From: Pseudarthrobacter defluvii
GTDB lineage: Bacteria; Actinomycetota; Actinomycetes; Actinomycetales; Micrococcaceae
Direction of reading: 5' to 3'
DNA length: 64,000 nt
Assembly: GCF_030323865.1 (NCBI RefSeq)
Contig: NZ_CP066362.1
Coordinates: 1,426,001-1,490,000 of the forward strand
Shown here: piece after piece, positions 46,293 to 56,159 of the stretch
Layout: each line of letters starts with the position of its first letter
How positions within the stretch are numbered: the first letter of the stretch is position 1
Notes under the pieces: model-generated
Seen by the model: the letters and a program-made list of their open reading frames with translations, nothing else
Database searches by the model: none
Told to the model about the DNA's origin: nothing
Made by a program: the position numbers and the translations under genes

Positions 46293-47145
46293 GGACGCAC
46301 CAGACCCGGCAGGGCTTTCTGTCCGTGCGCTCGACGGCCAGGACACCCCCGCGCTGACATCGCTGGCCCAGCAGGATCCGGTGGCCAACGTATTCATCCT
46401 GGCCCACCTTCGCGGCACCGGGACGGCGGCACCCACCAGCGGCGGGGCCGGCGTCATCGGCGTTTTCGACGACGGCATCCTGACGGGTGCGTGCTGGGCC
46501 GGGGCCAACCTTGTTCCGGTCCAGCTCGACCCCGCCCTGGCCCCCCTGGTAGCGGAGGCCGCCAACAGTTCCGGTCGCAGGTACGCGTCCGCTTTCGGTC
46601 CCGCCGATGCCGTGCTGGCACTCAATGCCGAACTCACGGAACTGGGGCACCATGCCCACGAGGTCCGGGCGGACCAGCCGCTGATGGTCATCGACGGACC
46701 GCCCCGGGTACAGCCCCACCCGGGCCTGGCGCATGGGGACCTGGCCGACTTCGACCGCATCCTTCCCGCCTGCGCCGCCATGTTCGAGGAAGAAGTGGGG
46801 TACTCGCCCTACCTGGGCGGCAGGGAGTTCTACAGCCGGCGGGTGGAGGGCCTTATCAGGCAGGGACACTCCCTGGTCCATCTCAACGAAGCCCGCGAAG
46901 TGGTGTTCAAAGCCGAGCTGGGTGCAGTAACGGAGGACGTCACCCAGGTCCAGGGGGTGTGGATGAATCCTGCCTTCCGCGGCCAGGGGCTCAGCGCGGC
47001 GTACATGGCGGCAGTGGTTGAAAAAGCCCGGCAGATTGCGCCGATGACCAGCCTCTACGTCAACGGGTTCAACACCAGGGCCAGGTCCACCTACGAGCGT
47101 GTGGGCTTCCGCCAGGTGGGGACGTTCGCTACAGTCCTCTTCTAG
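46246..47145 (+). CDS. GNAT acetyltransferase with DUF4081 domain
   Basis: 299 residues: N-terminal DUF4081 domain (about 20-135) and C-terminal GNAT domain (about 145-299) with acetyl-CoA loop [14 protein letters not shown] and the final [14 protein letters not shown]. tuberculosis Rv2867c has the same place next to gcpE/ispG. Substrate unknown. The first 47 bases lie inside ispG; a later start cannot be ruled out, but the ATG follows GGGGGAGG at good distance. Confidence 0.88.
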   Translation: MAKMLSKVAPWLASRRDAPDPAGLSVRALDGQDTPALTSLAQQDPVANVFILAHLRGTGTAAPTSGGAGVIGVFDDGILTGACWAGANLVPVQLDPALAPLVAEAANSSGRRYASAFGPADAVLALNAELTELGHHAHEVRADQPLMVIDGPPRVQPHPGLAHGDLADFDRILPACAAMFEEEVGYSPYLGGREFYSRRVEGLIRQGHSLVHLNEAREVVFKAELGAVTEDVTQVQGVWMNPAFRGQGLSAAYMAAVVEKARQIAPMTSLYVNGFNTRARSTYERVGFRQVGTFATVLF

Positions 47146-47192
47146 CCGGTAAATGCCGGCTGTCTGCCGCGTGCTGAATATTGGGGGAAAAA

Positions 47193-47948
47193 TTGAAGAC
47201 GTCCGTGCTTGGAACTTTCGGGGCCTGCGCCCTTCTTGCCGTTAGTGTTTCTGCGTGCGGCGGGACATCCGCGCCGCAGGCAGGGGAATCCACAGCTGCC
47301 GCGTCTGCGGCCCCAGCAACACATACCCCCACCCCAACGGCAACCCCCACGCCAACCGCCAAGGCCTACACCACGGACGAACTCGCTGCCATCGTGGGAC
47401 AGGTCCGGGACGCAGCCGACCGAAGGCTGTCCGTCCTGCCCAGTACTGACATCAACACCACGCTGGAACAAACCAAGGCGATGATGGCGTCCATCGACGT
47501 CAAGCCGGCAGAGTGCAAGGAACTCGCCGCGGCAAGCACGGTGCCTTCCGTCGACGGAGCAACCATGGCGATGGGCATGAGCACGGACTCCGGCACCGGG
47601 GCCGTCACAGCACTATCGCTGATTGCCGGCCTGGACCAAAGTTTCCTCGCCAAGGTCAAGGACCAGCCGGACCAGCTGGCCAAGTGCTCCTCCATGACCA
47701 TGACCGCCTCCGGTGTGGAGGTTGCCGTCACCGTAAAACCGGTGGAGGGGGCCGGCAGCCTTCCCGGCACCGTTGCGTACCGGACCGACAGCGCCCTGCC
47801 CGATGGCCGCAAGCAGTCAACCGTCACTGCCCAGGTGGTCAAGCAGGGCGTGGTACTCACCTCGGTTGCGTCGGGCGGCGGGAGCGAGGCCGACGCCGTG
47901 CGGCGGGCAGGTGCCCTCCTGGACTCCGCTGCCGCGCTGGTTAAGTAA
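47193..47948 (+). CDS. Secreted lipoprotein of unknown function
   Basis: 251 residues. Lipoprotein signal peptide with lipobox VSAC (Cys22), then a 40-residue Thr/Pro/Ala linker with PTPTATPTPT, and a domain of about 190 residues with two Cys (AECKE, AKCSS). This layout resembles small mycobacterial lipoproteins, but I do not recognise the fold. TTG at 47193 is chosen as GGGGGAAA lies just upstream; TTG at 47181 is an alternative. Codon use is as in its neighbours. Confidence 0.75.
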   Translation: MKTSVLGTFGACALLAVSVSACGGTSAPQAGESTAAASAAPATHTPTPTATPTPTAKAYTTDELAAIVGQVRDAADRRLSVLPSTDINTTLEQTKAMMASIDVKPAECKELAAASTVPSVDGATMAMGMSTDSGTGAVTALSLIAGLDQSFLAKVKDQPDQLAKCSSMTMTASGVEVAVTVKPVEGAGSLPGTVAYRTDSALPDGRKQSTVTAQVVKQGVVLTSVASGGGSEADAVRRAGALLDSAAALVK

Positions 47949-48047
47949 CAACAGCCGTGTCGCGTAACAACAATTCGCCAAGAAACAACACCGGAAGTAA
48001 TGCGCGGCGACATATATCGGGTAAACGAATTCCGAAAATAAAAACAC

Positions 48048-48076
48048 TTGTCAAACGTGCGCACGATCACATAAAT
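48048..48076 (+). promoter_or_regulatory. Promoter TTGTCA - 17 bp - ATAAAT
   Basis: Good -35 and -10 hexamers at the ideal 17-base spacing inside the AT-rich block. Transcription would start near 48083, giving a leader of about 280 nt before proS that includes the inverted repeat. Confidence 0.55.
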
Positions 48077-48149
48077 TCGTTATAGCTGCGCTGGAAGTGG
48101 GGTGGGCGGTCTCACCAGTCCTCACCAGTACTCAGGCGATAACGGCGTT

Positions 48150-48218
48150 GAGCCACGCCCGGATGCGATGACCAGCCTCATTGGGGGGCCAGGGGCTTTG
48201 CATTCCCGGGCGTGGCTC
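48150..48218 (+). repeat. Long inverted repeat / stable RNA hairpin
   Basis: Arms GAGCCACGCCCGG (48150-48162) and CCGGGCGTGGCTC (48206-48218) are perfect 13-bp complements; ATGC (48163-48166) and GCAT (48200-48203) extend the stem past a 2-nt bulge. The 33-nt loop is G-rich (TTGGGGGGCCAGGGG). No T-tract follows, so it is not a simple terminator. Confidence 0.6.
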
Positions 48219-48363
48219 TACTGTTTCCGGCCCTTGCCGGGCACGTCGGCCCGGCTTGCTTCCGCGGCCCGTAATTGCCGCAGGTTCCGTGCCGGTAGAT
48301 TAGTATCCAGACGAATTGTCCGGCCCTGCTGACCCAGCACTTCCCCAGAAACGGATACCACCC

Positions 48364-50175
48364 GTGGTCCTACGACTGTCCCAGCTTTTCCTGCGCACGC
48401 TGCGCGAAGACCCCGTCGATGCCGAGGTCGCCAGCCACAAACTCCTGGTCCGCGCCGGCTATATCCGCCGCGCTGCCCCCGGCATCTACACCTGGCTTCC
48501 GCTGGGACTGACCGTCCTGCGCAAGGTCGAGGAGATCATCCGCGAGGAAATGGCAGCCATTGGCGCCCAGGAAGTCCACTTCCCGGCCCTGCTGCCGCGC
48601 GAGCCCTACGAGGCTACCAACCGCTGGACCGAATACGGCGAGGGCCTGTTCCGGCTGCAGGACCGCAAGGGCGCCGACTACCTGCTGGCCCCCACGCATG
48701 AGGAGATGTTCACGCTCCTGGTCAAGGACCTGTACTCGTCCTACAAGGACCTGCCGCTGAGCCTGTACCAGATCCAGAACAAGTACCGCGATGAGGCCCG
48801 TCCCCGCGCCGGGCTCCTCCGCGGCCGCGAGTTCATCATGAAGGATTCCTACTCCTTCGACGTGGACGATGCCGGCCTCGATGCCAGCTACGCAGCTCAC
48901 CGCGCCGCCTACCTGAAGATCTTCGAACGCCTGGGCCTCGAGGTGGTGCCCGTGGCTGCCACCGCTGGCGCCATGGGAGGTTCCAAGAGCGAGGAATTCC
49001 TCTTCCCCACCGAGATCGGCGAGGACACCTTTGTCCGGTCCGCCGGCGGCTACGCGGCCAACGTCGAGGCCGTCACCACGGTGGTCCCTGACGAAATCGA
49101 CTTCAGCAGCGCCCCCGCCGCCGAGGTTTTGGACACCCCGGACACTCCCACCATCGAGACCTTGGTTGCCGCTTCAAACCAGATTGCCCCGCGCGCAGAG
49201 TCCGACGGCGGCGCCTGGACTGCAGCGGACACGCTCAAGAACGTGGTCCTCGCCGTCACGCTGCCCACCGGTGAGCGGCAGCTCGTGGTCATCGGCGTCC
49301 CCGGCGATCGCGCAGTGGACCTCAAGCGGGTGGAGGCAAACATTGGCGCCTTCCTGCCGATCGGTGGAGAGATCGGCCTGGAGCAGGCAGGCGAGGAAGA
49401 CCTTAAGAAGCAGCCGCTGATCGTCAAGGGCTACCTTGGCCCCGGCCTGTCCCTGGACGAACCGCTCCTGGGCGCCGAAAGCGCCACCAACCTGCTCTAC
49501 CTGGTGGACCCGCGGGTGGTCAGCGGAACTGCGTGGATTACGGGCGCCAACGAGGCCGGCAAGCACGTCTTCGGCTTGGTGGCTGGCCGCGACTTCACCT
49601 GGGACGGCGTCATAGAGTGCACCGAAGTCCGTGCCGGGGACCCCTCCCCGGACGGCTCCGGCCCGCTGGAGACCGCCCGTGGCATCGAAATGGGCCATAT
49701 CTTCCAGCTCGGCCGCAAATACGCCGAAGCCCTGGACCTCAAGGTGCTGGACCAGAACGGCAAGCAGGTGGTGGTCACCATGGGTTCCTACGGCGTCGGA
49801 GTCACCCGCGCCGTGGCGGCCCTGGCGGAGGCCAATCACGATGACCGCGGACTGGTCTGGCCCCGGACGGTGGCTCCCGCCGATGTGCATGTGGTCGCTG
49901 TGGGCCGCGGTGACGAGATCTTCCAGACGGCGGAAAAGCTGTCGGTGGAACTCGAAGAAGCCGGCCTGTCCGTCATCTACGACGACCGGCCCAAGGTCTC
50001 GCCGGGCGTGAAGTTCGGCGACGCCGAGCTGGTGGGTGTCCCCACTATCCTGGCCGTGGGCCGTGGCCTGGTGGACGGCGTGGTGGAGATCAAGGACCGC
50101 CGCAGCGGCGCCGCCGAGAACGTGGCGGTAGACAAGGCCGTCGACTACGTGGTCAACGCCGTCCGCAACCAGTGA
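48364..50175 (+). CDS. proS: Prolyl-tRNA synthetase
   Basis: 603 residues, bacterial-type class II enzyme. N-terminal catalytic core with motif 2 [20 protein letters not shown], the YbaK-like editing insertion (about 225-385) and motif 3 [16 protein letters not shown], then the anticodon-binding domain (from about 495). The GTG at 48364 gives the normal N terminus (V/M)[15 protein letters not shown]; the open frame to TTG 48316 lacks conservation. The stop overlaps the TSUP start (GTGA). Confidence 0.96.
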   Translation: MVLRLSQLFLRTLREDPVDAEVASHKLLVRAGYIRRAAPGIYTWLPLGLTVLRKVEEIIREEMAAIGAQEVHFPALLPREPYEATNRWTEYGEGLFRLQDRKGADYLLAPTHEEMFTLLVKDLYSSYKDLPLSLYQIQNKYRDEARPRAGLLRGREFIMKDSYSFDVDDAGLDASYAAHRAAYLKIFERLGLEVVPVAATAGAMGGSKSEEFLFPTEIGEDTFVRSAGGYAANVEAVTTVVPDEIDFSSAPAAEVLDTPDTPTIETLVAASNQIAPRAESDGGAWTAADTLKNVVLAVTLPTGERQLVVIGVPGDRAVDLKRVEANIGAFLPIGGEIGLEQAGEEDLKKQPLIVKGYLGPGLSLDEPLLGAESATNLLYLVDPRVVSGTAWITGANEAGKHVFGLVAGRDFTWDGVIECTEVRAGDPSPDGSGPLETARGIEMGHIFQLGRKYAEALDLKVLDQNGKQVVVTMGSYGVGVTRAVAALAEANHDDRGLVWPRTVAPADVHVVAVGRGDEIFQTAEKLSVELEEAGLSVIYDDRPKVSPGVKFGDAELVGVPTILAVGRGLVDGVVEIKDRRSGAAENVAVDKAVDYVVNAVRNQ

Positions 50176-50966
50176 CCTCCGGCTTCGAGTCGATTCAGCT
50201 CACCACCATCATCCTGATCGTGGTGGCTGGATTCGCAGCTGGCTGGGTGGATGCGGTGGTGGGAGGCGGAGGCCTCATCCAGCTTCCGGCGCTGCTCCTG
50301 GTTCCCGGGATCGCGCCGGTCCAGGCCTTGGCCACGAACAAGATGGGCTCCATCTTCGGCACCGCCACCAGTGCTGTCACGTATTACCGGCGGGTGGGGC
50401 CGGACCTTCGGACCGCGGTGCCCATGGCGGTGATAGCACTGGCAGGCAGCTTCGGCGGGGCAAGCCTGGCCGCCACCCTGCCGGCCGGGGTTTTCAAGCC
50501 CATCATCGTGGTGGCCCTGGTCGCCGTCGCGCTTTTCACGGCATTGAGGCCCAGCGTGGGCGAGCTGACGGCGCTGCGCCATGAAGGCCATAAGCACTAC
50601 GTCGTAGCTTGCCTCATCGGTGCTGTGATCGGCTTCTATGACGGGCTTATCGGTCCGGGGACGGGCTCCTTCCTGGTCATCGCCCTGGTGTCCGCCATGG
50701 GCTATGCGTTCCTGGAAGCAAGCGCCAAGGCGAAGATCGTCAACATGGCCACCAACGCCGGCGCCCTGTTGTTCTTCCTGCCGCACGGGTCCATCCTGTG
50801 GGGGATCGGTCTGCTGCTCGGGGGAGCCAACATGGCCGGCGGCTACCTCGGCGCCCGCACTGCCGTGAAGCAGGGCAGCAAATTCGTCCGGGTTGTCTTC
50901 CTGGTGGTCGTGGCGGCCCTGATCGTCAAGCTCGGCTACGACGTGTGGCAGGAAAACTTCTCCTGA
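50172..50966 (+). CDS. TSUP family (TauE/SafE) permease
   Basis: 264 residues with seven to eight helices in two halves, each with the family motif ([20 protein letters not shown] and [14 protein letters not shown]). TSUP proteins move sulfite, sulfoacetate or similar anions. It starts at a GTG overlapping the proS stop, so it is coupled to proS, an odd but probably accidental link. Substrate unknown. Confidence 0.88.
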   Translation: MTSGFESIQLTTIILIVVAGFAAGWVDAVVGGGGLIQLPALLLVPGIAPVQALATNKMGSIFGTATSAVTYYRRVGPDLRTAVPMAVIALAGSFGGASLAATLPAGVFKPIIVVALVAVALFTALRPSVGELTALRHEGHKHYVVACLIGAVIGFYDGLIGPGTGSFLVIALVSAMGYAFLEASAKAKIVNMATNAGALLFFLPHGSILWGIGLLLGGANMAGGYLGARTAVKQGSKFVRVVFLVVVAALIVKLGYDVWQENFS

Positions 50967-51009
50967 GCAGTCCGGGAAACTGGTCCTCGTCGCGTGGACC
51001 AGCCCGGCG

Positions 51010-51015
51010 TAGCAT
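51010..51015 (+). promoter_or_regulatory. -10 box TAGCAT of PLP decarboxylase gene (leaderless)
   Basis: TAGCAT then GCAGGT then ATG. Six-base gap, as in the other leaderless starts of this window. Confidence 0.5.
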
Positions 51016-51021
51016 GCAGGT

Positions 51022-52413
51022 ATGGCACACGGCGATGACGGGTTTGCCGCGGCACTGGCAGCCGCCGCAGGGTATTCGCAGGCCTGGCTGGACAGCCTTC
51101 CACACCGCCGCGTTGGACCCGGCCGGAACGCCTCAGAGCTCGCCGCAGTCTTCGGCGGGCCGCTGCCTGAAGCAGGAATGCCTGCGGCCGGCGTCATCGA
51201 CTTCCTGGCCACCCAGGCAGAGCCCGGCCTCATGGCCATGCCCTCTGGCCGGTTCTTCGGCTGGGTGATCGGCGGCACCCTGCCCGCGGCGCTGGCTTCG
51301 GACTGGCTGGTCAGCGCCTGGGACCAGAACGCCGGCCTGCGCTACGCCACCCCGGCCACCGCTGCCATTGAGGAAGCCGCCGGGCATTGGCTGCTGGACC
51401 TGCTGGGCCTGCCCTCCACCGCCGACGTCGGATTCGTCACCGGCGCCACCATGGCTAACTTCACCGGAATGGCTGCCGCCCGCTGGCGGCTGCTCGCGGA
51501 CGCCGGCTGGGACTTGGACCGCGACGGGCTCTTCGGCGCGCCCCGGATCCGGTGCTTCGTGGGACGGGAACGGCACGACACCGTAGACCTGGGCCTGCGC
51601 TACCTGGGCCTCGGAAAACCAACGGAAGTCGACGCCGACGGGCAGGGCCGCCTGCTCCCCGCCGCCCTGGACGCCGCGCTTGCCGGCGGCACCGGGCCCG
51701 CCCTGGTGTGCCTCCAGGCAGGCAACCTGCACTCAGGCGCCTTCGACCCCTTTGCCGAGGCCATCGCCGTCGCACGCAAACACGGCGCCTGGGTACATAT
51801 CGACGGCGCGTTCGGCCTGTGGGCTGCCGCGGCGCCGGAACTGCAGCACCTCACCCGGTGCTATGAAGAGGCAGACTCCTGGGGCACCGATGCCCATAAA
51901 ACCCTCAACGTGCCCTACGACTGCGGCATCGCCATCGTCCGCGACCCCTCGGCGCTGCGCGCAGCGATGGGACTGCACGCGAGCTACCTGGTGCACGACG
52001 CGGACGGCCCGGGCGATCCCTTCGAGAAGGTCCCGGAACTCTCCCGCCGGGCACGGGGAGTACCCGTGTGGGCCGCGCTGAAAAGCCTGGGCCGCGAGGG
52101 CGTGGCAGCCCAGGTCGGCGGCCTGGCGGGTGCCGCCGCGGCCATCGCGGAGGGGATGGCCGCCCTGGATGGGGTGGAGGTGCTCAACGACGTCGCCTAC
52201 ACCCAGGTGTGCCTGGCTTTCGGCGACGACGACACCACCCGCGCGGTCACGGCCCGCATCATTGAGGACGGGAAAGTGTGGATGTCCGGCTCGCGCTGGC
52301 GGGAGCGGGACATCCTCCGGGTTTCGGTGAGCAACTGGCATACGGCGGGGGAGGACGTGGGCACCGCCGTCGAGGCCGTGGGGTCAGCACTGGCCGCAGT
52401 ACGGAACTTCTGA
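51022..52413 (+). CDS. PLP-dependent group II (aromatic-L-amino-acid type) decarboxylase
   Basis: 463 residues, fold type I PLP enzyme. The PLP lysine is K293 in WGTDAHKTLNVPYDCG; HIDGAFGLWA carries the Asp that binds the pyridine nitrogen, and GFVTGATMANFTGMAAAR the phosphate-binding region. Related to glutamate/tyrosine/aromatic amino-acid decarboxylases. No transporter or pathway gene lies beside it, so the amino acid cannot be named. Aldehyde synthase or aminotransferase-like chemistry also occurs in the family. Confidence 0.85.
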   Translation: MAHGDDGFAAALAAAAGYSQAWLDSLPHRRVGPGRNASELAAVFGGPLPEAGMPAAGVIDFLATQAEPGLMAMPSGRFFGWVIGGTLPAALASDWLVSAWDQNAGLRYATPATAAIEEAAGHWLLDLLGLPSTADVGFVTGATMANFTGMAAARWRLLADAGWDLDRDGLFGAPRIRCFVGRERHDTVDLGLRYLGLGKPTEVDADGQGRLLPAALDAALAGGTGPALVCLQAGNLHSGAFDPFAEAIAVARKHGAWVHIDGAFGLWAAAAPELQHLTRCYEEADSWGTDAHKTLNVPYDCGIAIVRDPSALRAAMGLHASYLVHDADGPGDPFEKVPELSRRARGVPVWAALKSLGREGVAAQVGGLAGAAAAIAEGMAALDGVEVLNDVAYTQVCLAFGDDDTTRAVTARIIEDGKVWMSGSRWRERDILRVSVSNWHTAGEDVGTAVEAVGSALAAVRNF

Positions 52414-52440
52414 CCGTTCCCGCGCCCCGTGCCGCCAGCC

Positions 52441-53481
52441 CTACCCGTCGTGTCCTGGCTCCGGCAGCGCATGGGGATCCGGCAGGCCGTCCAGTGTTTT
52501 GCCGGCCAGCGTGCTGGACACCCAGAGAGACCGGGCCAAACCGCCCCTGCGGCCCTGAGCGGCGTACCCCAGTGCGTTTTCGACTTCCCTGGCGATGCAC
52601 CACTGCCGGGCCACGTCAGGGTCCAGGCCGGCAGCGGAGCTGAAGTCGTGGCAGCGCCTGAGCAGCGCCGCGCCGGCCTGGGATGCCGGGAGGTCCGCAA
52701 GGCGGTTCCACAGCAGCGGGGCCACGGCGAACTCGGGTTCGCCAATCATGGGCTGGGGGTCGATGGCCGCGTAGCCCGCCGCCGTCGGTACTGCACCTGC
52801 GGGCGGTATCCCCGGGCGCGCCAGGACATTCAGGAAATGCAGGTCCGTGTGAACCAGCAGGTCGTGCGCTGACCGGCGGCCCACGGTTCCGCGCGTCTGG
52901 CATACCTCCAGGGCTGCCTCCAGCAGCCAGCGGGGGAACGGGCGGCCCAACTGGTCCCAGTCCGCCGGCAGCTCGTCGCTCCACTGTTCCGCGCGGGCGG
53001 CGATGTGGGCGAACTCCCGCCATTCGGGCCGGTGGTCCGGGGCCAGCCCCAGTTGCCGCACCAGCCCGCCCCACACCACGGCACCGTCGTCCAGCGGTAC
53101 GTCTGCCAGCGACCGGCCTGCGTCGAGGCGTTCCAGGAGCATCGCGCATGATTCCGCGTCCGAGGCCAGCAATGCAACAGCGCCATGGCCGCCCCAAAGC
53201 GCCAGCGCATGCCGCTCCACCCTGGCTTCATCTTGGGGGAAAGCAATCTTCAAGGCAGCGGGTGAACCGTCTTCCCGCCGCACCGGCACTACGATGCCGC
53301 CATGTCCGCTCCAGGGCAGGCTGCCGGGCGCCAGGTCAACGTCGAGCTGCCACTGCTCCAGGCGGTCAGCCAGCAGCCCCGGAAGACTGTCGAGCCAGGT
53401 CCGTCCCGCTCTGTCGCGCATGTAACGCGCCATGAGGTCCGGCGGGATGGGCGGCGCCGGCACCACGGGGTCAGACAACAC
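52441..53481 (-). CDS. Aminoglycoside/hydroxyurea kinase family protein (APH(6)-like)
   Basis: 346 residues. The kinase Brenner-like motif HTDLHFLNVL (about residue 220) and metal-binding segment AAIDPQPMIGEPEFAVAPLLWN (read in two parts) match the family of streptomycin 6-kinases and hydroxyurea phosphotransferases. Chromosomal members in soil actinobacteria often have unknown natural substrates, so resistance is not proven. The GTG start overlaps the end of the VIT gene by 11 bases, so the two are cotranscribed. Confidence 0.82.
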   Translation of the reverse strand: MLSDPVVPAPPIPPDLMARYMRDRAGRTWLDSLPGLLADRLEQWQLDVDLAPGSLPWSGHGGIVVPVRREDGSPAALKIAFPQDEARVERHALALWGGHGAVALLASDAESCAMLLERLDAGRSLADVPLDDGAVVWGGLVRQLGLAPDHRPEWREFAHIAARAEQWSDELPADWDQLGRPFPRWLLEAALEVCQTRGTVGRRSAHDLLVHTDLHFLNVLARPGIPPAGAVPTAAGYAAIDPQPMIGEPEFAVAPLLWNRLADLPASQAGAALLRRCHDFSSAAGLDPDVARQWCIAREVENALGYAAQGRRGGLARSLWVSSTLAGKTLDGLPDPHALPEPGHDG

Positions 53482-54238
53482 CCGAGGCGCCCAGCAGGTT
53501 GCCGATCACAAACGTCGCCACCAGCGCCAACGCGCCACCCACCACCACGCGCACAGCCGCCCGCATCTTTGAGCCGCCTCCGATCCATGCCCCCAGGGCG
53601 CCCGTCAACGCCAAGGCCACCAGGACTGACGCAAACGTCAGCGGCACCCGGAGGTCGGGCGGAGGCAGCAGAATGGCGAGCATTGGCAGGATCGCGCCGA
53701 TAGTGAACGCAATGGCGGAGGCGAATGCTGCGTGCCAGGGGCTTACGATGTCCTCCTCGGCGATGTTGAGCTCGGCGGACAGGTGCGCGGCCAGGACATC
53801 GTGGGCGGTCAGTTCCCGGGCGACCTTGGCCGCGGTCTCGGGGGGCAGCCCCTTGGCCAGGTAGATGGCGGTCAGTTCGGCGAGCTCCGCTTCCGGTTCT
53901 TCCTCCAGTTCGCGGCGTTCCTTCTCGATCAGGGCCCGCTGGCTGTCGCTTTGGCTGCTGACCGAGACATATTCGCCCAACGCCATCGACACCGCACCGC
54001 CCACCACCCCGGCCACCCCAGCCGTGAGGATTGGGCCCAGCTCAGCTGTGGCGCCTGCGACGCCCACCACGATGGCGGCCACGGAGACGATGCCGTCATT
54101 CGCTCCGAGGACGCCGGCGCGCAGCCAGTTCAGCCGGTGGGCAATGTCATTGCCGTGCGGTTCCGTCTCAAGGTGGCTGCCCAACTCCGGGCCTGCGGCA
54201 CCGGTTCCCGGGACATCGGCTGGATCATCGGCGTTCAT
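53471..54238 (-). CDS. VIT1/CCC1 family iron/manganese transporter
   Basis: 255 residues with five helices. N-terminal NWLRAGVLGANDGIVSVAAIV is the family hallmark, followed by GGAVSMALGEYVSVSSQSD and a cytosolic Glu-rich metal-binding helix pair (KERRELEEEPEAELAEL) between helices 2 and 3. Likely exports or stores Fe(II)/Mn(II). The ATG at 54238 is preferred; the frame stays open to a GTG at 54274. Confidence 0.9.
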   Translation of the reverse strand: MNADDPADVPGTGAAGPELGSHLETEPHGNDIAHRLNWLRAGVLGANDGIVSVAAIVVGVAGATAELGPILTAGVAGVVGGAVSMALGEYVSVSSQSDSQRALIEKERRELEEEPEAELAELTAIYLAKGLPPETAAKVARELTAHDVLAAHLSAELNIAEEDIVSPWHAAFASAIAFTIGAILPMLAILLPPPDLRVPLTFASVLVALALTGALGAWIGGGSKMRAAVRVVVGGALALVATFVIGNLLGASGVV

Positions 54239-54325
54239 GCCTTCAGCAAACCACCCCTGCCTTCCCAGTGCCACCCTCTGCGTGGCCTTCTTTGCGCCCG
54301 GACATCCAGGAAGGCTGACTGCGGT

Positions 54326-55459
54326 TCAGGACCCCGGGGACGACGGCGCCGTGCTGGTATCGGCAGGAAGTCCAGTACCAGCGGGAAGGGCAGGCAGTTG
54401 GCCAACGTCCAGGGCGAGGCCCGGAACGGGTCCAGGGTCAGCGCCCCAGCGAAGCGCCCTTCCCGCGGCAGCCTGGAGCGCTGACAGTGCCCACATCCGG
54501 TCCTGGCCCTGGGACAGCGCCACCAGGTCGCCGTAGGAGGCGAGCGTCGCTGCCTCAAGCCTGCCCAGGCCTGCCGGCGGTGCGGCCAGGAAGCCCGGAT
54601 CAAGGACATAGCCGGGCTGCTGCGGTACGGCAGTTCCACACGCGAGCCTGAGGCGTTCCTCCGCGGCGGCGGCCAGTTCCCGGTGCCGGGCCAGGAATTC
54701 CGACGCCGGCCCGGCCTCGGCGGGACCAAGGCGGGGGAGTGCCGCCTGGTATCCGTAGGCAGCCTCCTGCTCCGCGGTGATGGCAGCGGCCAGGGCCTGG
54801 CGCACACCGGCAGCAGTACCCGGGCCCCCGCCCTCCTCGGAGGCAGCCGGGGAAGGCGACGGGCACGGGGACGCGGTTGCCGGGCCGGACGTCTTTTCCA
54901 CCGTTGCGGCGGCCGTTCCCTCAGGGGCGGGTACTCCTGTGGCGGCGGCCAGGCGTCCGGCGGCCAGTAGCTGCGCGGTGCCGGCGCCCGCGAGGAGGCG
55001 CGCCATGCCGCCGTCGGCTGTTTCTGCGTCCTTGAGGCGGGCGGTCCCGCTGCCGGCCAGCGCCTGGACCAGCCCGGCAACACCGGCGGGACCGGCGGTG
55101 GAAGACGGCCGGACAGAGGCTGCCGGCATGGCGGGCGCGGTTTCCGGCGCAGGGCCCCTCAACGCCCTGGCCTGGATGGTCAGCAAGGTCACAACGGGGT
55201 CCAGGAGGGTGGAATCCGCTGCGCCGGCGGAAGCCAGCTCCATCCCGGAAGCACGCAGGTCCATGGCAGCAGTGAGCGCCGCCGCCCTGGCCCGTTCCGT
55301 GAACGGCGGCTCGGCTGGGGCCGGCTTTTCCGCGGGAATCAAGGCGAAACCAAGGCTCAGGACCACCAGAGCCGCAAGGGCAAAGACGGCAAATCGGAAC
55401 GGGCGCACGCGCGGGTGGGGATCCTTGAGGGGGTCTTTCACAACAGACCATGGTGTCAC
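54326..55459 (-). CDS. DUF4439 (ferritin-like) membrane-anchored protein
   Basis: 377 residues: short cytosolic N terminus, one membrane helix (about 22-40), a long Ala/Pro/Gly-rich stretch, and a C-terminal DUF4439 ferritin-like domain (about 215-340) with ITAEQEAAYGYQAAL and helix EFLARHRELAAAAEERL. The Glu/His residues that could bind a di-metal site are partly visible. Typical neighbour of rimP in Arthrobacter-type genomes. Start codon (GTG 55459) is uncertain, as no SD is seen. Confidence 0.8.
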   Translation of the reverse strand: MTPWSVVKDPLKDPHPRVRPFRFAVFALAALVVLSLGFALIPAEKPAPAEPPFTERARAAALTAAMDLRASGMELASAGAADSTLLDPVVTLLTIQARALRGPAPETAPAMPAASVRPSSTAGPAGVAGLVQALAGSGTARLKDAETADGGMARLLAGAGTAQLLAAGRLAAATGVPAPEGTAAATVEKTSGPATASPCPSPSPAASEEGGGPGTAAGVRQALAAAITAEQEAAYGYQAALPRLGPAEAGPASEFLARHRELAAAAEERLRLACGTAVPQQPGYVLDPGFLAAPPAGLGRLEAATLASYGDLVALSQGQDRMWALSALQAAAGRALRWGADPGPVPGLALDVGQLPALPAGTGLPADTSTAPSSPGS

Positions 55460-55502
55460 GCTGAGGGGGCACCCGGTTGCACCACTGGGCCGGTAAAATA
55501 GC

Positions 55503-55508
55503 TACGCT
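55503..55508 (+). promoter_or_regulatory. Possible -10 box TACGCT for rimP-nusA
   Basis: TAAAATAGCTACGCTAGT lies about 40 bases before rimP. TACGCT fits TAnnnT. The complementary strand reads TAGCTATTTTA, so the same AT-rich patch may also drive the divergent DUF4439 gene. Confidence 0.4.
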
Positions 55509-55547
55509 AGTAAACACCACATCATCTATAGGGAGGCGGCCGGCATC

Positions 55548-56159
55548 GTGAGCAACGCAGAAGCTACGGCTTCACCAGACCACACCGGCACGGGACGCGG
55601 AACCGCTCCGGCCCACAACCCCGAGGCTGCGCGGCTCCGGGCCCTCCTGGAACCCGCCGTTCACGCCAACCGCCTGTACCTCGAGGACGTGGCCATCATC
55701 CCCGGCTCCCACCGCGTGGTCCACGTCGTGGTGGACCTGCCGCAGGAGGAAACGGGCGGCGTCAGCCTGGACGTCATCGCGGACATCTCCAAGGTGCTTT
55801 CGGACGTGCTGGACAACGATCCCAACGACGACGGCCGTCCCTATGACCTCGAAGTGTCCTCGCCCGGCGTCGGCCGTCCCCTGACCGAACCGCGGCACTG
55901 GCACCGTGCCCGGGGCCGGATGGTCAAGGTCAACGTCATCCAGGGCGACAACATGACCGGCCGCATCAAGTCCGTGGATGACGGGGGAGTCACCCTCGTT
56001 CCGGAGATCGCCGTCAAGAAGGGCATGAAGCCCCGGCAGGGCGAACCCGTAAAGCTTCCTTTCGACAGGATCCGCAACGGAAAAGTCGAGATCGAATTCA
56101 GCCACCTCCCGGAGGACGGTCTGGAACCTGAACACAATGGACCTTCTGAGGAGGCCTGA
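55548..56159 (+). CDS. rimP: Ribosome maturation factor RimP
   Basis: 203 residues. N-terminal domain (about 28-105) with [16 protein letters not shown] and the motif [20 protein letters not shown], then an SH3-like C-terminal domain with [15 protein letters not shown]. The first 25 residues and the last 20 are extra low-complexity sequence. Needed for 30S assembly. GTG start; stop overlaps nusA start (TGATG). Confidence 0.95.
   Translation: MSNAEATASPDHTGTGRGTAPAHNPEAARLRALLEPAVHANRLYLEDVAIIPGSHRVVHVVVDLPQEETGGVSLDVIADISKVLSDVLDNDPNDDGRPYDLEVSSPGVGRPLTEPRHWHRARGRMVKVNVIQGDNMTGRIKSVDDGGVTLVPEIAVKKGMKPRQGEPVKLPFDRIRNGKVEIEFSHLPEDGLEPEHNGPSEEA

Larger units (their letters stand above)
47949..48363. 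other. 415-bp AT-rich, structured region upstream of proS
   Basis: No gene seen. The first 140 bases are unusually AT-rich for this genome and hold three copies of (T/A)AACAACA (47946, 47965 and 47983, spaced 18-19 bases; the first overlaps the lipoprotein stop). A good promoter follows at 48048-48076, then a long inverted repeat at 48150-48218, and a second possible -10 (TAGATT, 48296-48301) nearer proS. It may encode a small RNA or be the proS leader. Confidence 0.5.

Noticed and set aside
48083..48363. T-box riboswitch before proS
   Set aside because: No T-box consensus (AGGGUGGNACCGCG-like) and no specifier-loop/antiterminator arrangement could be found; only a simple long hairpin.
52441..53481. 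Acquired streptomycin resistance gene
   Set aside because: No mobile element, integron or base-composition shift; it overlaps a VIT-family gene in what looks like a native operon, so a chromosomal family member of unknown substrate is more likely.
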